From: an uncultured Bryobacteraceae bacterium
GTDB taxonomy: Bacteria; Acidobacteriota; Terriglobia; Bryobacterales; Bryobacteraceae
DNA: 64,000 nt
NCBI GenBank assembly: GCA_938027685.1
Contig: CALJAM010000018.1
Location: 1 to 64,000, forward strand
Reading direction: 5' to 3'
Shown here piece by piece: positions 17,908-26,780 of this stretch (position 1 is its first letter; each line of letters starts with the position of its first letter). The translations under genes were made by a program, and so were the position numbers. The notes beneath the pieces were generated by a model. The model saw only the letters and a list, made by a program, of their open reading frames with translations, did not search any database and was not told the DNA's origin.

Positions 17908-19032
17908 TCAGTAAACACGCAGACTAGCACGGCGAAGGCGGGGGTGTCGCCGGCAGTACTCAATGATCTCTTCCGTGAATTGGCCGAAGAATGGCCGACC
18001 CGCATACTGGGCGAAGCGGATGGAGTGGCTGTGGGGGTTGAGCTCGATGCAACGCCAGCGCCCTTGGGCGTCTAAAGCCATATCCCAGCCGGCCAGACGG
18101 ATCGCGGGCAGACGGGCGGCAAGTTGAGCGGTGAGTCGTAACAGCTCGTCGAAGTGCGGAATGCGGGTGTTCGGACCGAAGGGGAGCCGGGAATCAGGAT
18201 GAGCATCGAACTTGCCGCCGTAGCGATCGCAGGCGTACTCGTGCAAGCGCCCGTCAGGATGGACAAAGCAAACGATGCCTCCCGCCGTGAGATTATCGAG
18301 CGATCCGGCCACGCCCATGCGCAGCGCGGTATTCAGTACGTGAACGTTGTCGTCCCGGACGCTGCGATAGGTGTAAACACGGATGGTGTTCACGCCGTGA
18401 TCATGGAATGCGCGGAAGAAGACATGCTGCCGCAGGAACGCCTGCACGAGGAAATCCGAGCGGGAACGGATGGCGGCGAGGAGCGCGTCCGCTTCGTGGA
18501 GGATCATGACGCCGCGCCCCCCGGAAGACTCCCAGTTGGGTTTGAATACGACCGGGTAAGGAAGCTTACGGATTAGCGTGGGGATTGCCGCAGCGGACAG
18601 GGGCTGCCAATCGGCGTCGAAGAAGTTTCCCGCGATGTTATGCAGCAGGGGATCCGGGAGCAGGCCGTCGGGCAGGAGCCTGTAAAGAAGGCTCTTGTGC
18701 GAGAGCCAGTAGGGCCAGTCGGGTGGGTTGATGCAGCGCTCGATCAGGCAAGCGAAGGTCTCCTCGGGCACGATGCGGGGGTCGGCATGGCCGGCCAGGT
18801 GATAGCAGATGCGTAGGGTATCGAGGCGGAGCCCGGCATCGAGGACGCGCCACAGGCGACGGTGCTCGGCTTCGAGCTCCGGCGGGCAGGGCTGGCGGTA
18901 AGCGGGGTGGAGGCGGAAGACCTTGCGATGACGAATTCGCCAATCGCGCCGCACCGCGCGACAACGCATCCGGAGAAAGAAGCGATCCCTAGCGAAGCGC
19001 AGGATCTCGCCAAGGGAGGCCGGTCCCTCCAT
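17908..19032 (-). CDS. Sugar-transfer-associated ATP-grasp protein, copy 3 (divergent)
   Basis: 374 residues and only distantly related to the tandem pair. It shows PVVFKPNWESSGGRGVMIL (ATP lobe), FLVQAFLRQHVFFRAFHDHG, NTIRVYTYRSV and a C-terminal metal-binding LAGWDMALDAQGRWRCIELN with the Glu and Asn expected in ATP-grasps. It opens the minus-strand operon with the glycosyltransferase, CapK-like and Wzx-like genes. A carboxylate-amine or carboxylate-alcohol ligation on the glycan precursor is likely; the substrate is unknown. Confidence 0.8.
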   Translation of the reverse strand: MEGPASLGEILRFARDRFFLRMRCRAVRRDWRIRHRKVFRLHPAYRQPCPPELEAEHRRLWRVLDAGLRLDTLRICYHLAGHADPRIVPEETFACLIERCINPPDWPYWLSHKSLLYRLLPDGLLPDPLLHNIAGNFFDADWQPLSAAAIPTLIRKLPYPVVFKPNWESSGGRGVMILHEADALLAAIRSRSDFLVQAFLRQHVFFRAFHDHGVNTIRVYTYRSVRDDNVHVLNTALRMGVAGSLDNLTAGGIVCFVHPDGRLHEYACDRYGGKFDAHPDSRLPFGPNTRIPHFDELLRLTAQLAARLPAIRLAGWDMALDAQGRWRCIELNPHSHSIRFAQYAGRPFFGQFTEEIIEYCRRHPRLRRASLRVY

Positions 19033-19236
19033 GGCGATTAGGATAGCCGAGAGGCCGAGCGGAGGGGGCGCTGCAAATTCGGCCCCCGCGCGAGCTCGGC
19101 AGGCGTCCGATGACGTCGTGGAGACGGAGGGCGGGAAGTCACGCCTGGCCTAAGCGCGTAATCCTTTGATGGCGCGAAGGATAAGATCCGATCCGCCGCC
19201 GCTTCAGCGGACCGTGTGCGTAGGATGAGGCCGAGA

Positions 19237-19272
19237 GGCTCATCTGGTGAGCCACTGCCTCGGGTACGAGGC
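19237..19272 (+). promoter_or_regulatory. Two consecutive hairpins in the leader of the secreted-protein operon
   Basis: GGCTCA-TCTGG-TGAGCC (19237-19253) and GCCTCG-GGTA-CGAGGC (19257-19272) are two perfect 6-bp stems three bases apart, ending 25 bases before the start at 19298. GCC at 19230-19232 could pair with the GGC of the first stem instead, giving an alternative fold. No known riboswitch consensus was recognised. Confidence 0.4.
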
Positions 19273-19297
19273 GAACAGATATGCGGACTAATGGAAG

Positions 19298-20941
19298 ATG
19301 CGGAAGCTTAATAGATTGGCGATTACGGCGGCGTTGAGTGTCGTTGGCGCCGCATGGATGCAGGCGCAGACGCAGATCGATCTCGGGCGACAAGGCAGGA
19401 ACGTGGATTTCTCCGGTGCGACGAAGACCAAGCCCTTGCGGAGCGGCATCAGCCTGCCGACAAACTGCGAGCCAGGAGAAATGTTTTTCAAGGCCGATGC
19501 TGCTGCCGAACAAGGAGTGTACGTGTGCGGTCCGCAGGACACCTGGGTTATGGTGGGTAAGGAGTTGCCGTCGGCCGGGATGAGTCTGGGCAAAGTGCTA
19601 GTCGTCGGCGAGCAAGGCGCCCAATGGAAGGCGGTGGGAGGCGACGCTGCTGGGACGATCGAGGCGCTCACGGTCCGAGGGCTGCGTGGCCGGCCGGTGA
19701 GCGAAGCAGTTCCGAGCGACGGAGACGTCTTGAGCTGGAGCGGAGCGCTTGCTGCCTGGTTGCCGGCGCCACCGCAAGGGCAGTACGAGCCGGGTTCCGG
19801 GGTGATGATCGCGGGACGGGCGATCGCCGTGGACGATGCCACGGTTCCAAGGTACTCTACGGGCGCGGGGGCCCCTGCGGGTGCGTGCCAGTCAGGCCGG
19901 GACTTCTATGTCGATTTGAGCGCGAAGCAACTGTACTTCTGCGCAGCCGCCGACGAGTGGCGCGAAGCGAGCGGGACTAGCTGGGGCGCCATCACGGGGC
20001 AGATCAGCAACCAGACCGACCTGTCGCAAGCTCTGTCATCGAAGGCTGATGCCACGCACTCGCACAACGCAGGAGGAGACGTCACGGGTGACCTCTCGTC
20101 GCTCACGGTCACAAGGATCCAGAGCCGACCCGTCTCGGCGGCGGCGCCGACCGACGGCCAGGCGCTCGTGTGGGACCAGGCCGGCAATCAGTGGAGGCCG
20201 GCCACACTGTCGGGAGGCTCCGGCGGCTGGGATCCGATGGACGAGACGAATCTGGTGCTCAGAGAAGAGTTCTGCGGGGGAGGAACTGCGAGCGGGCAGG
20301 TCGGCGCGCTGGGCTGGTCGATGACTACCTTTCAAGGCACCTCGATGGGCCCGGACTACGGCCCCGGAGGTACCAATAACCCCTGTACGGTCTCCATCGG
20401 GGTTTCCTCCACCAATGCCAATGACGGCAGGGCACTATATCTGAACCTGAATGTGGCCCCGTTCCACAACATAACGGGTAGGGGGGATTGGGAGGCAAGG
20501 TTCGTTTGGCAGCACCAGGACGCGGCCACCGAAGTTCGCACCAGAGTCGGACTGGCGAAGTTCAATGAGGCCAACACTTTGGTTCCGCCTAACTTCATGG
20601 GCGTCAGGTTGGACCATGATGCCAACTGGGAGCCCGCAGGGACCACGCTGATTGCTACGGTTTGCAACAACAATGCAAAATCAAGCTGCACCGACTACGA
20701 CACCGGCGTGACGCTTGCCCAGGGCGGCTGGTACAAGCTGAGGATCTGGAGCGAACAGGCCGGCGTGATCAAAATGCAGGTCAACGAAGGTTCCGTCATC
20801 ACCTTCAGCAATCCCCCTACTCTGCCGGGGAATACGATTGACTTCCAGCCGGTGTTCATCATGGGGCGGACCGGCGGGACCGGTAATCGCCGTATAATGG
20901 CTGAGTTCTTCGCCGGGCGCATCTCGGGGCTTACCAGATGA
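19298..20941 (+). CDS. Secreted modular protein with phage-tail-fibre-like repeats
   Basis: 547 residues with a signal peptide (ITAALSVVGAAWMQAQ). It is built from repeats. A Cys-containing module occurs at about 54-88 (NCEPGEMFFKAD...YVCGPQDTWVMVG) and 196-226 (ACQSGRDFYVDL...LYFCAAADEW). An LTV-RPVS-DG module occurs at 120-156 (LTVRGLRGRPVSEAVPSDG) and 268-301 (LTVTRIQSRPVSAAAPTDG). Between them lies WGAITGQISNQTDLSQALSS followed by KADATHSHN, the signature of phage tail fibres. Residues 318-547 look like a beta-sandwich, lectin-like domain. Enzyme motifs were not seen, so it is probably an extracellular binding or structural protein. Its stop overlaps the start of the lyase-like gene (ATGA). 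Confidence 0.75.
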   Translation: MRKLNRLAITAALSVVGAAWMQAQTQIDLGRQGRNVDFSGATKTKPLRSGISLPTNCEPGEMFFKADAAAEQGVYVCGPQDTWVMVGKELPSAGMSLGKVLVVGEQGAQWKAVGGDAAGTIEALTVRGLRGRPVSEAVPSDGDVLSWSGALAAWLPAPPQGQYEPGSGVMIAGRAIAVDDATVPRYSTGAGAPAGACQSGRDFYVDLSAKQLYFCAAADEWREASGTSWGAITGQISNQTDLSQALSSKADATHSHNAGGDVTGDLSSLTVTRIQSRPVSAAAPTDGQALVWDQAGNQWRPATLSGGSGGWDPMDETNLVLREEFCGGGTASGQVGALGWSMTTFQGTSMGPDYGPGGTNNPCTVSIGVSSTNANDGRALYLNLNVAPFHNITGRGDWEARFVWQHQDAATEVRTRVGLAKFNEANTLVPPNFMGVRLDHDANWEPAGTTLIATVCNNNAKSSCTDYDTGVTLAQGGWYKLRIWSEQAGVIKMQVNEGSVITFSNPPTLPGNTIDFQPVFIMGRTGGTGNRRIMAEFFAGRISGLTR

Positions 20942-23900
20942 GGACACTCCGTCTGATCCTTTGTTTGGTGGCCGGTACGGCCCTAGCGCAAGTCCCATTG
21001 CGTCTGCGCTACGGCGGTCCGGACACCGTGTACCACGTCAAGGACGTCAGCGCAGCAACCCCCGCCGTGGTTACCGTGTGGCGGCACACTACCGGACGGC
21101 AGGAACACGATCTGGCCAACGGCGACATCGTCTACCTGCAATTCGTCCCCGGATGTAAGGAAGCCAACGGCTACCGGAAAGTAATCAACGCCGACCCGTC
21201 CGCAGGAACCTTCGCCATCACGGATCTCGATGACAACCCCATCAGCTGCTCGAATCCGTTCGATCCGGCCTTCGAGTCCGGACTGGCGGGCAAGGTCGGC
21301 AACTTCACGCTGAGAGGCACAAGACCCCGAATCTTGTTGCCCGGCAGCGGACCCCTGCTGGAGCGTTCCCGCGATCCGGACGCGAGCGGGCCGCAGGTAG
21401 CGCCGGTCGTCATCGAGAACGATATTCCCTGGCGGAAGGCGCTCTCAAGCTACGCGTCTTACATAACCCCGGGTTGCGACGGTGCTACTCCGTCGTTGTG
21501 TCCCAATGAGGAGGCAGGGCTCCAGACCGCCGACGGCTACCAAGGCTGGATGGCGGTGACCGCTGCCTACGTATGGTTCGCCGACAATTCGAAGACCGGA
21601 TATCTCAATCTGGCCAGGTACCTTATCAATCATGCGCACCGCGCGATGCTGACCAACACCTCGGGGTTGCTGTCGCAGCTTGGTTTCCCCTGCGACAATA
21701 CGGCGCGTCACTGCAGCTGGGGTTCAGGTGCGGACTGGATCTCCATATCCATGTTCGAATTCGCGATGGCCTACGACATCATACGCGACCAACTGACCTC
21801 GGCCGAGAGGCAGGCTTTCGCCAACAAGATGCTGAACGGCTGGGGCGGGGACCATGACTGCACGAACCAGCTTCAAAAGCAGCCCGGCTATGCCAACCTC
21901 GTGGCGGGCTCCAAGCAGGTCACCGGATCCGGATTCTCCGTCTATTCGCCCGGCGACGGCGTTTACTTCAAAACGAACCCGACCTGGGGAGGAACAGGAT
22001 CCTGGGGATACGTGATCTCCGTGACGGACGATTCCGAAATGTACGTGAATTTCATTTCGGGCACCAGCAAGACGTCCGGAGCGCCTAAGACCGTCCAGGG
22101 GATCGATCATTATCGCGTATTGCCGTGGGACAACGCCAAGTGCGGGGCGGCGTATGTCGCGGGCGGACACGAACTCAATCCGGGTGCGGTGGTTCGAAGG
22201 GCCGTAACCTATCTGGCGAGCGCAATCGCAGCCGGCGACACCGTCCTCACCGTGCGGAACGCGGGCAGCTTCCCGGAGCCGCCTTTCTACATCGTCGTGG
22301 AAGCCGAGGTGATGCGGGTGACCGCCCGAGAGGGCAACCAGTTCACGGTCGAGCGCGGCCGGCTCTACAGCACGCCCGCCTCCCACTCATCCGGGAAGCC
22401 CGTCGTCTGGACCTCCGAACTTCAGGGTAACGCCTTGGGAACCACCGGCCCCCGCGCTTACTGGGGCCAGACGTGGGAAGGAAACCTTGTCGGGCAGAAA
22501 AACGTAGGGTACCTGCTTGCGGCTTTCGCCCTGGCCGGAGACGATCCCCGTGCGGCGGGCTACGCCGAGACCATGTGGAACTACTACTACGACGTGATGT
22601 ACGCCGGCTACCTGAAACAGTACTGGTCAGGCCCGACCCAAGGCGGTTTGCAAAATCAAGGCTACCAGTGGGGCCGTTGGCAAGGCACGCATTGGCGGGT
22701 GGGCCTTCTCTCCCGCAACGCCTTCGTCGAAGGCCCCATCGAGATGATGGACGACTACTTCTGGCGCGGCCTGCGCACCCTTTACTTATGGTCACCGCCC
22801 GGTACGTGGAATCGTCTGCCCCACGACGTCAACAAAGGCGATCCCTACTCGAACACTTCCACTTCCTGGGCCGCCATGGCGGCAACCCTGTGGCCCGGCA
22901 CGGAGGCTGCGTACGCGACGTTCTGGTACCGCAACCTCAGCGGCTTGCTGAACACGCTGACCGGAAAGAACAGTCCCCAACTTGCCGCATATGCTCCGCC
23001 CGACGCTCCACAGCAGGATCCGCGGACCTCAGACAATCCCTGGAGCTTTCATGTCGACACCGATTACGATCCTACGACCTACTACGGGCTGGTGGTCAGC
23101 AAGCGCGATTGGACATCATCGTCAGGGATGCTGATCGCCGGGGCGGGCTGGAACTGGCCTAACGACCACACCGTGGATCAGGGCGTCTACCTGCCCGGCG
23201 GTTACTCGATTTTCAAAGGCAACAAGCTGCTGTTCGGCTGGGACAACTCCTACGGCACAGGAGGCTCGGGAAGCAACTGGTTCAGTCTCGCCAATGGGTC
23301 GGGCTCTCTGAAATCGGTGATCAATCCCCCCTGGTATTCGGGATCGCTGGGTAGCCAGCGCAACCAGATCGATCGTAGGCACGGCGACTCGGGGTACGTT
23401 TACGCGCGCGGCAACTTCACGCAGTCCTGGAAGTCTGACGCGAAGGTGGTGCGTAATCACCGCCACTTCCTCCATATCAAGACGGACCCGGAGTACGTCA
23501 TCGTATACGACGATGCGGAAATGTCCGAACGTAAAGCTGCTCGGACCAATCTGCAGTATTTCCTGCTATACGACAGCGCACAGAGCTTTCAGGCGAGCGA
23601 AGACTATCGGAGTATCGTTTTCAAGAAGCCGACCGGAGCGGCCGCGATGATCTCCACGCGGGTCATCTTCCCGGACGGAGCTGCTCCTGCGCCCTCATAC
23701 ACGCGAACCAGCAACGTTCACAAGGTGACGTTCGACTGGGGATCGGTGACTGCCGCACGGATGCTCGCCGTACATAGGATTGCGTCGGGGACCGAGGATG
23801 AAATGCCGACTGTAGAACCGCTGAGCGGGCTGGACAGCGGGTCTACGGGAATTGAGATTCTGGATCCTTATGATCCGGTAGCGGTCGTCTTTGCAAGGAA

Positions 23901-24954
23901 CGGCACGGACCGTAGTGAATGCAGTTTCCAGACCACCTTCGCGCGGACGGGACGGATCATCATCACCGGCCTTGCTGCGGGCAATTACCGCGTATATCAC
24001 AACAACCAGGAGGTTGGCGGCTCGCCATTCGCCGTGGCAGCGGCGGATGGAACGCTCTACATCGAAGGACCGGCGGGCAGTTACGTTGTTACCGCTGTGC
24101 CGCCGGCCTCGTTGACGGTCGAACCCGCGGAGCTCGCTTTCGGGTACACCATCGGAGGGGAAGCACCCGCCGCCCAGACGTTCAGAGCCACTTGCACCGG
24201 CGGCGCATGTGCGGTCACAGTAGAGGAGAACTGCGCGTGGCTCGCGGTGGCGCCGCAGAACGGTACCACGCCCGTGGACTTCACCGTCAGCGTGGATCCA
24301 CAGGGCCTGGAGGTGGGCCGCCACGCGTGCGCGATCAGGGTGAGCGCGGCGGCGTTGAACAGCCCGCAGGAGGTGCTCGCGACCTTGATGGTGGCGGAGA
24401 GCGAGGAACCCGGTCCGCCCGGTGGGAGCGAAGTCGGCGTGGAGATCCTCGGCAGGACGAGCCGGCATCTGATCGTCAGGTACGGCAATCGCGATCTCAA
24501 GCGCGCCGACTCCTGCACCGTGGATCTGTTCGACGCCCCCGGCGGCGAGAGGGTTATTGAATCATTCGCTGATACGGGTGGGCCGGCCCGGCGGATCGTG
24601 GCGTTCGGCGAAGGTGGAGGACTCGAGCCTGCAACGCAATATTACGTGCGTATCACGTGCGGAGCACAGAGCGGAGCTTTGGCGGCAGTCACGAGAGCGC
24701 CGGCTTCCGCTGCCCAACGGAAGGTAAAATTTCTGTTGGCCCCGGCGGCCGCGCTCGGCGCGCAACGGTTGCGATTTGACTACGGAACGTCGCCTGAGTT
24801 AGGCAATAGCCTCGCTACGAATTGCACCGCCGCGGGTTGCGAGATCGAATTGACAGTGCCGAGCGACCAGCTCCTCTATTTCACATATACCTATCTATCG
24901 GCCTTAGGCCTCGAGCTGGGACGCAGCGGCCTGCATGTTGTGGCCGTGCCCTGA
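20938..24954 (+). CDS. Large secreted protein with heparinase/lyase-like fold, tail-like inserts and BACON/FnIII-like C-terminus
   Basis: 1338 residues with a signal peptide (LRLILCLVAGTALAQ). Order, by eye: an N-terminal beta module (HDLANGDIVYLQFVPG, resembling FCCH-type modules); an alpha/alpha region (DGYQGWMAVTAAYVWFAD, FEFAMAYDIIRDQLTSAER); an inserted tail-like module at about 418-490 (AGDTVLTVRNAGSFPEPPFY, VERGRLYSTPASHSSGKPV); more helices; a beta-sandwich like that of heparinase II/III lyases (RRHGDSGYVYARGNF, HRHFLHIKTDPEYVIVYDD); a BACON-like domain near 1060-1155 (CAWLAVAPQNGTTPVDFTVS); and a fibronectin-like tail. A polysaccharide lyase is plausible but unproven. It is translationally coupled to the tail-like protein. 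Confidence 0.7.
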   Translation: MRTLRLILCLVAGTALAQVPLRLRYGGPDTVYHVKDVSAATPAVVTVWRHTTGRQEHDLANGDIVYLQFVPGCKEANGYRKVINADPSAGTFAITDLDDNPISCSNPFDPAFESGLAGKVGNFTLRGTRPRILLPGSGPLLERSRDPDASGPQVAPVVIENDIPWRKALSSYASYITPGCDGATPSLCPNEEAGLQTADGYQGWMAVTAAYVWFADNSKTGYLNLARYLINHAHRAMLTNTSGLLSQLGFPCDNTARHCSWGSGADWISISMFEFAMAYDIIRDQLTSAERQAFANKMLNGWGGDHDCTNQLQKQPGYANLVAGSKQVTGSGFSVYSPGDGVYFKTNPTWGGTGSWGYVISVTDDSEMYVNFISGTSKTSGAPKTVQGIDHYRVLPWDNAKCGAAYVAGGHELNPGAVVRRAVTYLASAIAAGDTVLTVRNAGSFPEPPFYIVVEAEVMRVTAREGNQFTVERGRLYSTPASHSSGKPVVWTSELQGNALGTTGPRAYWGQTWEGNLVGQKNVGYLLAAFALAGDDPRAAGYAETMWNYYYDVMYAGYLKQYWSGPTQGGLQNQGYQWGRWQGTHWRVGLLSRNAFVEGPIEMMDDYFWRGLRTLYLWSPPGTWNRLPHDVNKGDPYSNTSTSWAAMAATLWPGTEAAYATFWYRNLSGLLNTLTGKNSPQLAAYAPPDAPQQDPRTSDNPWSFHVDTDYDPTTYYGLVVSKRDWTSSSGMLIAGAGWNWPNDHTVDQGVYLPGGYSIFKGNKLLFGWDNSYGTGGSGSNWFSLANGSGSLKSVINPPWYSGSLGSQRNQIDRRHGDSGYVYARGNFTQSWKSDAKVVRNHRHFLHIKTDPEYVIVYDDAEMSERKAARTNLQYFLLYDSAQSFQASEDYRSIVFKKPTGAAAMISTRVIFPDGAAPAPSYTRTSNVHKVTFDWGSVTAARMLAVHRIASGTEDEMPTVEPLSGLDSGSTGIEILDPYDPVAVVFARNGTDRSECSFQTTFARTGRIIITGLAAGNYRVYHNNQEVGGSPFAVAAADGTLYIEGPAGSYVVTAVPPASLTVEPAELAFGYTIGGEAPAAQTFRATCTGGACAVTVEENCAWLAVAPQNGTTPVDFTVSVDPQGLEVGRHACAIRVSAAALNSPQEVLATLMVAESEEPGPPGGSEVGVEILGRTSRHLIVRYGNRDLKRADSCTVDLFDAPGGERVIESFADTGGPARRIVAFGEGGGLEPATQYYVRITCGAQSGALAAVTRAPASAAQRKVKFLLAPAAALGAQRLRFDYGTSPELGNSLATNCTAAGCEIELTVPSDQLLYFTYTYLSALGLELGRSGLHVVAVP

Positions 24955-25715
24955 ACCAATAGCTTCAAACCGATCCGTCTGCTGAGGTTACGCATTGAAC
25001 CTGAAATCCGCATTTACGCGGTCCAGCCAACCCGCCCGTTTCTCTGCTTCAGCCATCCGAGCCCGAGACTGAGCACGGCGCGGCCGACCTTTCACGACAG
25101 TTCCTCCGGCCTGGGTAGGCCGGACCGGCGGGGGTTATGCCGCGTTGAATATCGCCGGCGCCCAAAGCAAAGCCGAGGCATTGGAGAACCAGCTATCGCT
25201 CGCGCCGGCCGCTCCGGGGGCACCGCCGCGGAGTCCCGGCCGTGCGGAGAGGCGCGTACTCCAGGATCCAAAGCAAGCACCAAGCGGGGCTTCGCCGGCG
25301 AGCAACCGTCGAAAAGCGGGTCAGCTGCATCGGGCCGTTCAGGTATCGAATACCCGCGCTCCTGTCCGCCGAAAGGCAGGCAGAAGACTGCTGGGGACTC
25401 CGGCGCCCTGGGACAGTGAGCCTGCCGGCCGAGCGGTCGAGCAGTGCGCCCTACCGCGCTTTGACCGTCAGGGTCCGCGAGATCCTCTGTGTCCGGGCGC
25501 CGGCATTCGACAAGACGCACCAGGCCCTGCAGCACGGCGCCCGCGCTCAGCTAAGCCGGCCGCCGGCGAAACCTTGCTCCCACCCAACCGAATGCCTGCC
25601 GACTCTCGACGCTGCGGTCCGTGAAGGTAACGCTTACAATGGGTTCAGGCAACGACGCCGGTAGCTGGGTCCGACGTCGGTCGCCAGATCTCGGGCAGCG
25701 TCGGATGCACTGCGC
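24955..25715. other. Gene-free stretch
   Basis: About 760 bp between the lyase-like gene and the broken glycosyltransferase. Short open frames exist on both strands (for example 25145-25624 plus and 25092-25535 minus), but their translations are Pro/Arg/Gly-rich, resemble no family and look like GC-driven chance frames. No hairpin with a T-run and no inverted-repeat ends were found. It may be decayed DNA. Confidence 0.4.
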
Positions 25716-26595
25716 ATGCGGATGCTCGTGACCGTCGCCGTACTGAAAATTGCACTTTTCCTATGTCTGGCGGGCCACAGAAAGGTGACGCCGTTTCTCG
25801 TTTCGAATACAACCGATCATTACCTACCGGTCGCTCAGAGACTCATCCGAGAAGGACGCTTCAATGGTCCGGACTGCCGTCCGGACAGTAAGGTTCCTCC
25901 CGGATATCCCGCTTTCCTCGCCTTAACGCTAATGGTAGCGCCATAAAGCAACGCTTTACTTCTAGCTGCCGCTCGTGCTGGCGCTATTGGCGTACGGCCG
26001 GCGAGCTCGGGCAAAAATCGCGGTGCTGGTCGGTGCGTACGCCGTCGTTATACCCCGGAACATCCGCAAGCTGATCGTCCTAGGGGATCCCATGCCGGTT
26101 TCCGTAGGTCTTGGTAGCGTTTTTCTCCAAGGTTCGAACACTCGGTTTTTTACCGGTGAAGGAAAGCGCCCGCACTACCGGGAACTATTCGCCGAAGCTG
26201 CGGCAGCGGGCATCCGGAAGCCCGCTACGGATCGGAAATCGGCGATCGACGGCTGGATGGGGCGTGTCGGACTTTATGTGTACGAGAAGCGTTTCAAGGA
26301 GCATCCGCTCTCAATGTTACCGTTCATGGCCCTCAAGTTCGCGCGTCTCTGGTATGGTACGGAGACACGGGGAATAAGAAGAGAGATCCTGCTCGCTTTC
26401 TGCTCCGTGCTGATCGTCCCGCTCGGGGTTGGGCGGTGGCTGAGGTGGCGCTCCGAGGCGCGAGGTCCCGCCGCGATTGTCTTAGGCTGCGTCGCGTACT
26501 TCATGATCCTTCATTGGATTACACTCCCTCAAATACGCTACATGCTTCCCGTTTACCCCTTGCTGCTGGCAGGGAGCACGGCGGCGGTCGCTTAG
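25716..26595 (+). pseudogene. Broken GT39-type (PMT/ArnT-like) membrane glycosyltransferase
   Basis: Two fragments in different frames belong to one family. 25716-25946 (76 residues) has a first membrane helix, then TTDHYLPVAQRLIREGRFN and VPPGYPAFLAL, the start of GT39-like mannosyltransferases. 25975-26595 (206 residues) has VIPRNIRKLIVLGDPMPVSV, FARLWYG and the terminal IRYMLPVYPLLLAG, the end of the same family. Intact members have roughly 450-550 residues, so about 200 central residues, including most membrane helices, are missing at the 25946-25975 junction. It is unlikely to give a working protein. Confidence 0.7.
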
Positions 26596-26780
26596 TTGAT
26601 CCGACAGAGGCCTTTCCGGCTTGGATTGTTGACGAGAAATAGACGCGGAGCGTGAGACAGTACCGAAGCCGGCTGAGCATCCGCCATGCGCCGCGACGGC
26701 ATGTGGCGGGCGGCGCCGTTCGAAGCTCCGGAATCGGATTGCGCGGTTCCGGTGCGCGTCCTCACGACGCGCCGGACGCT

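Noticed and set aside
19200..19297. Cyclic di-GMP (GEMM) or other known riboswitch before the tail-like gene
   Set aside because: The two hairpins lack the conserved joining sequences of those classes; kept only as an unassigned structured leader.
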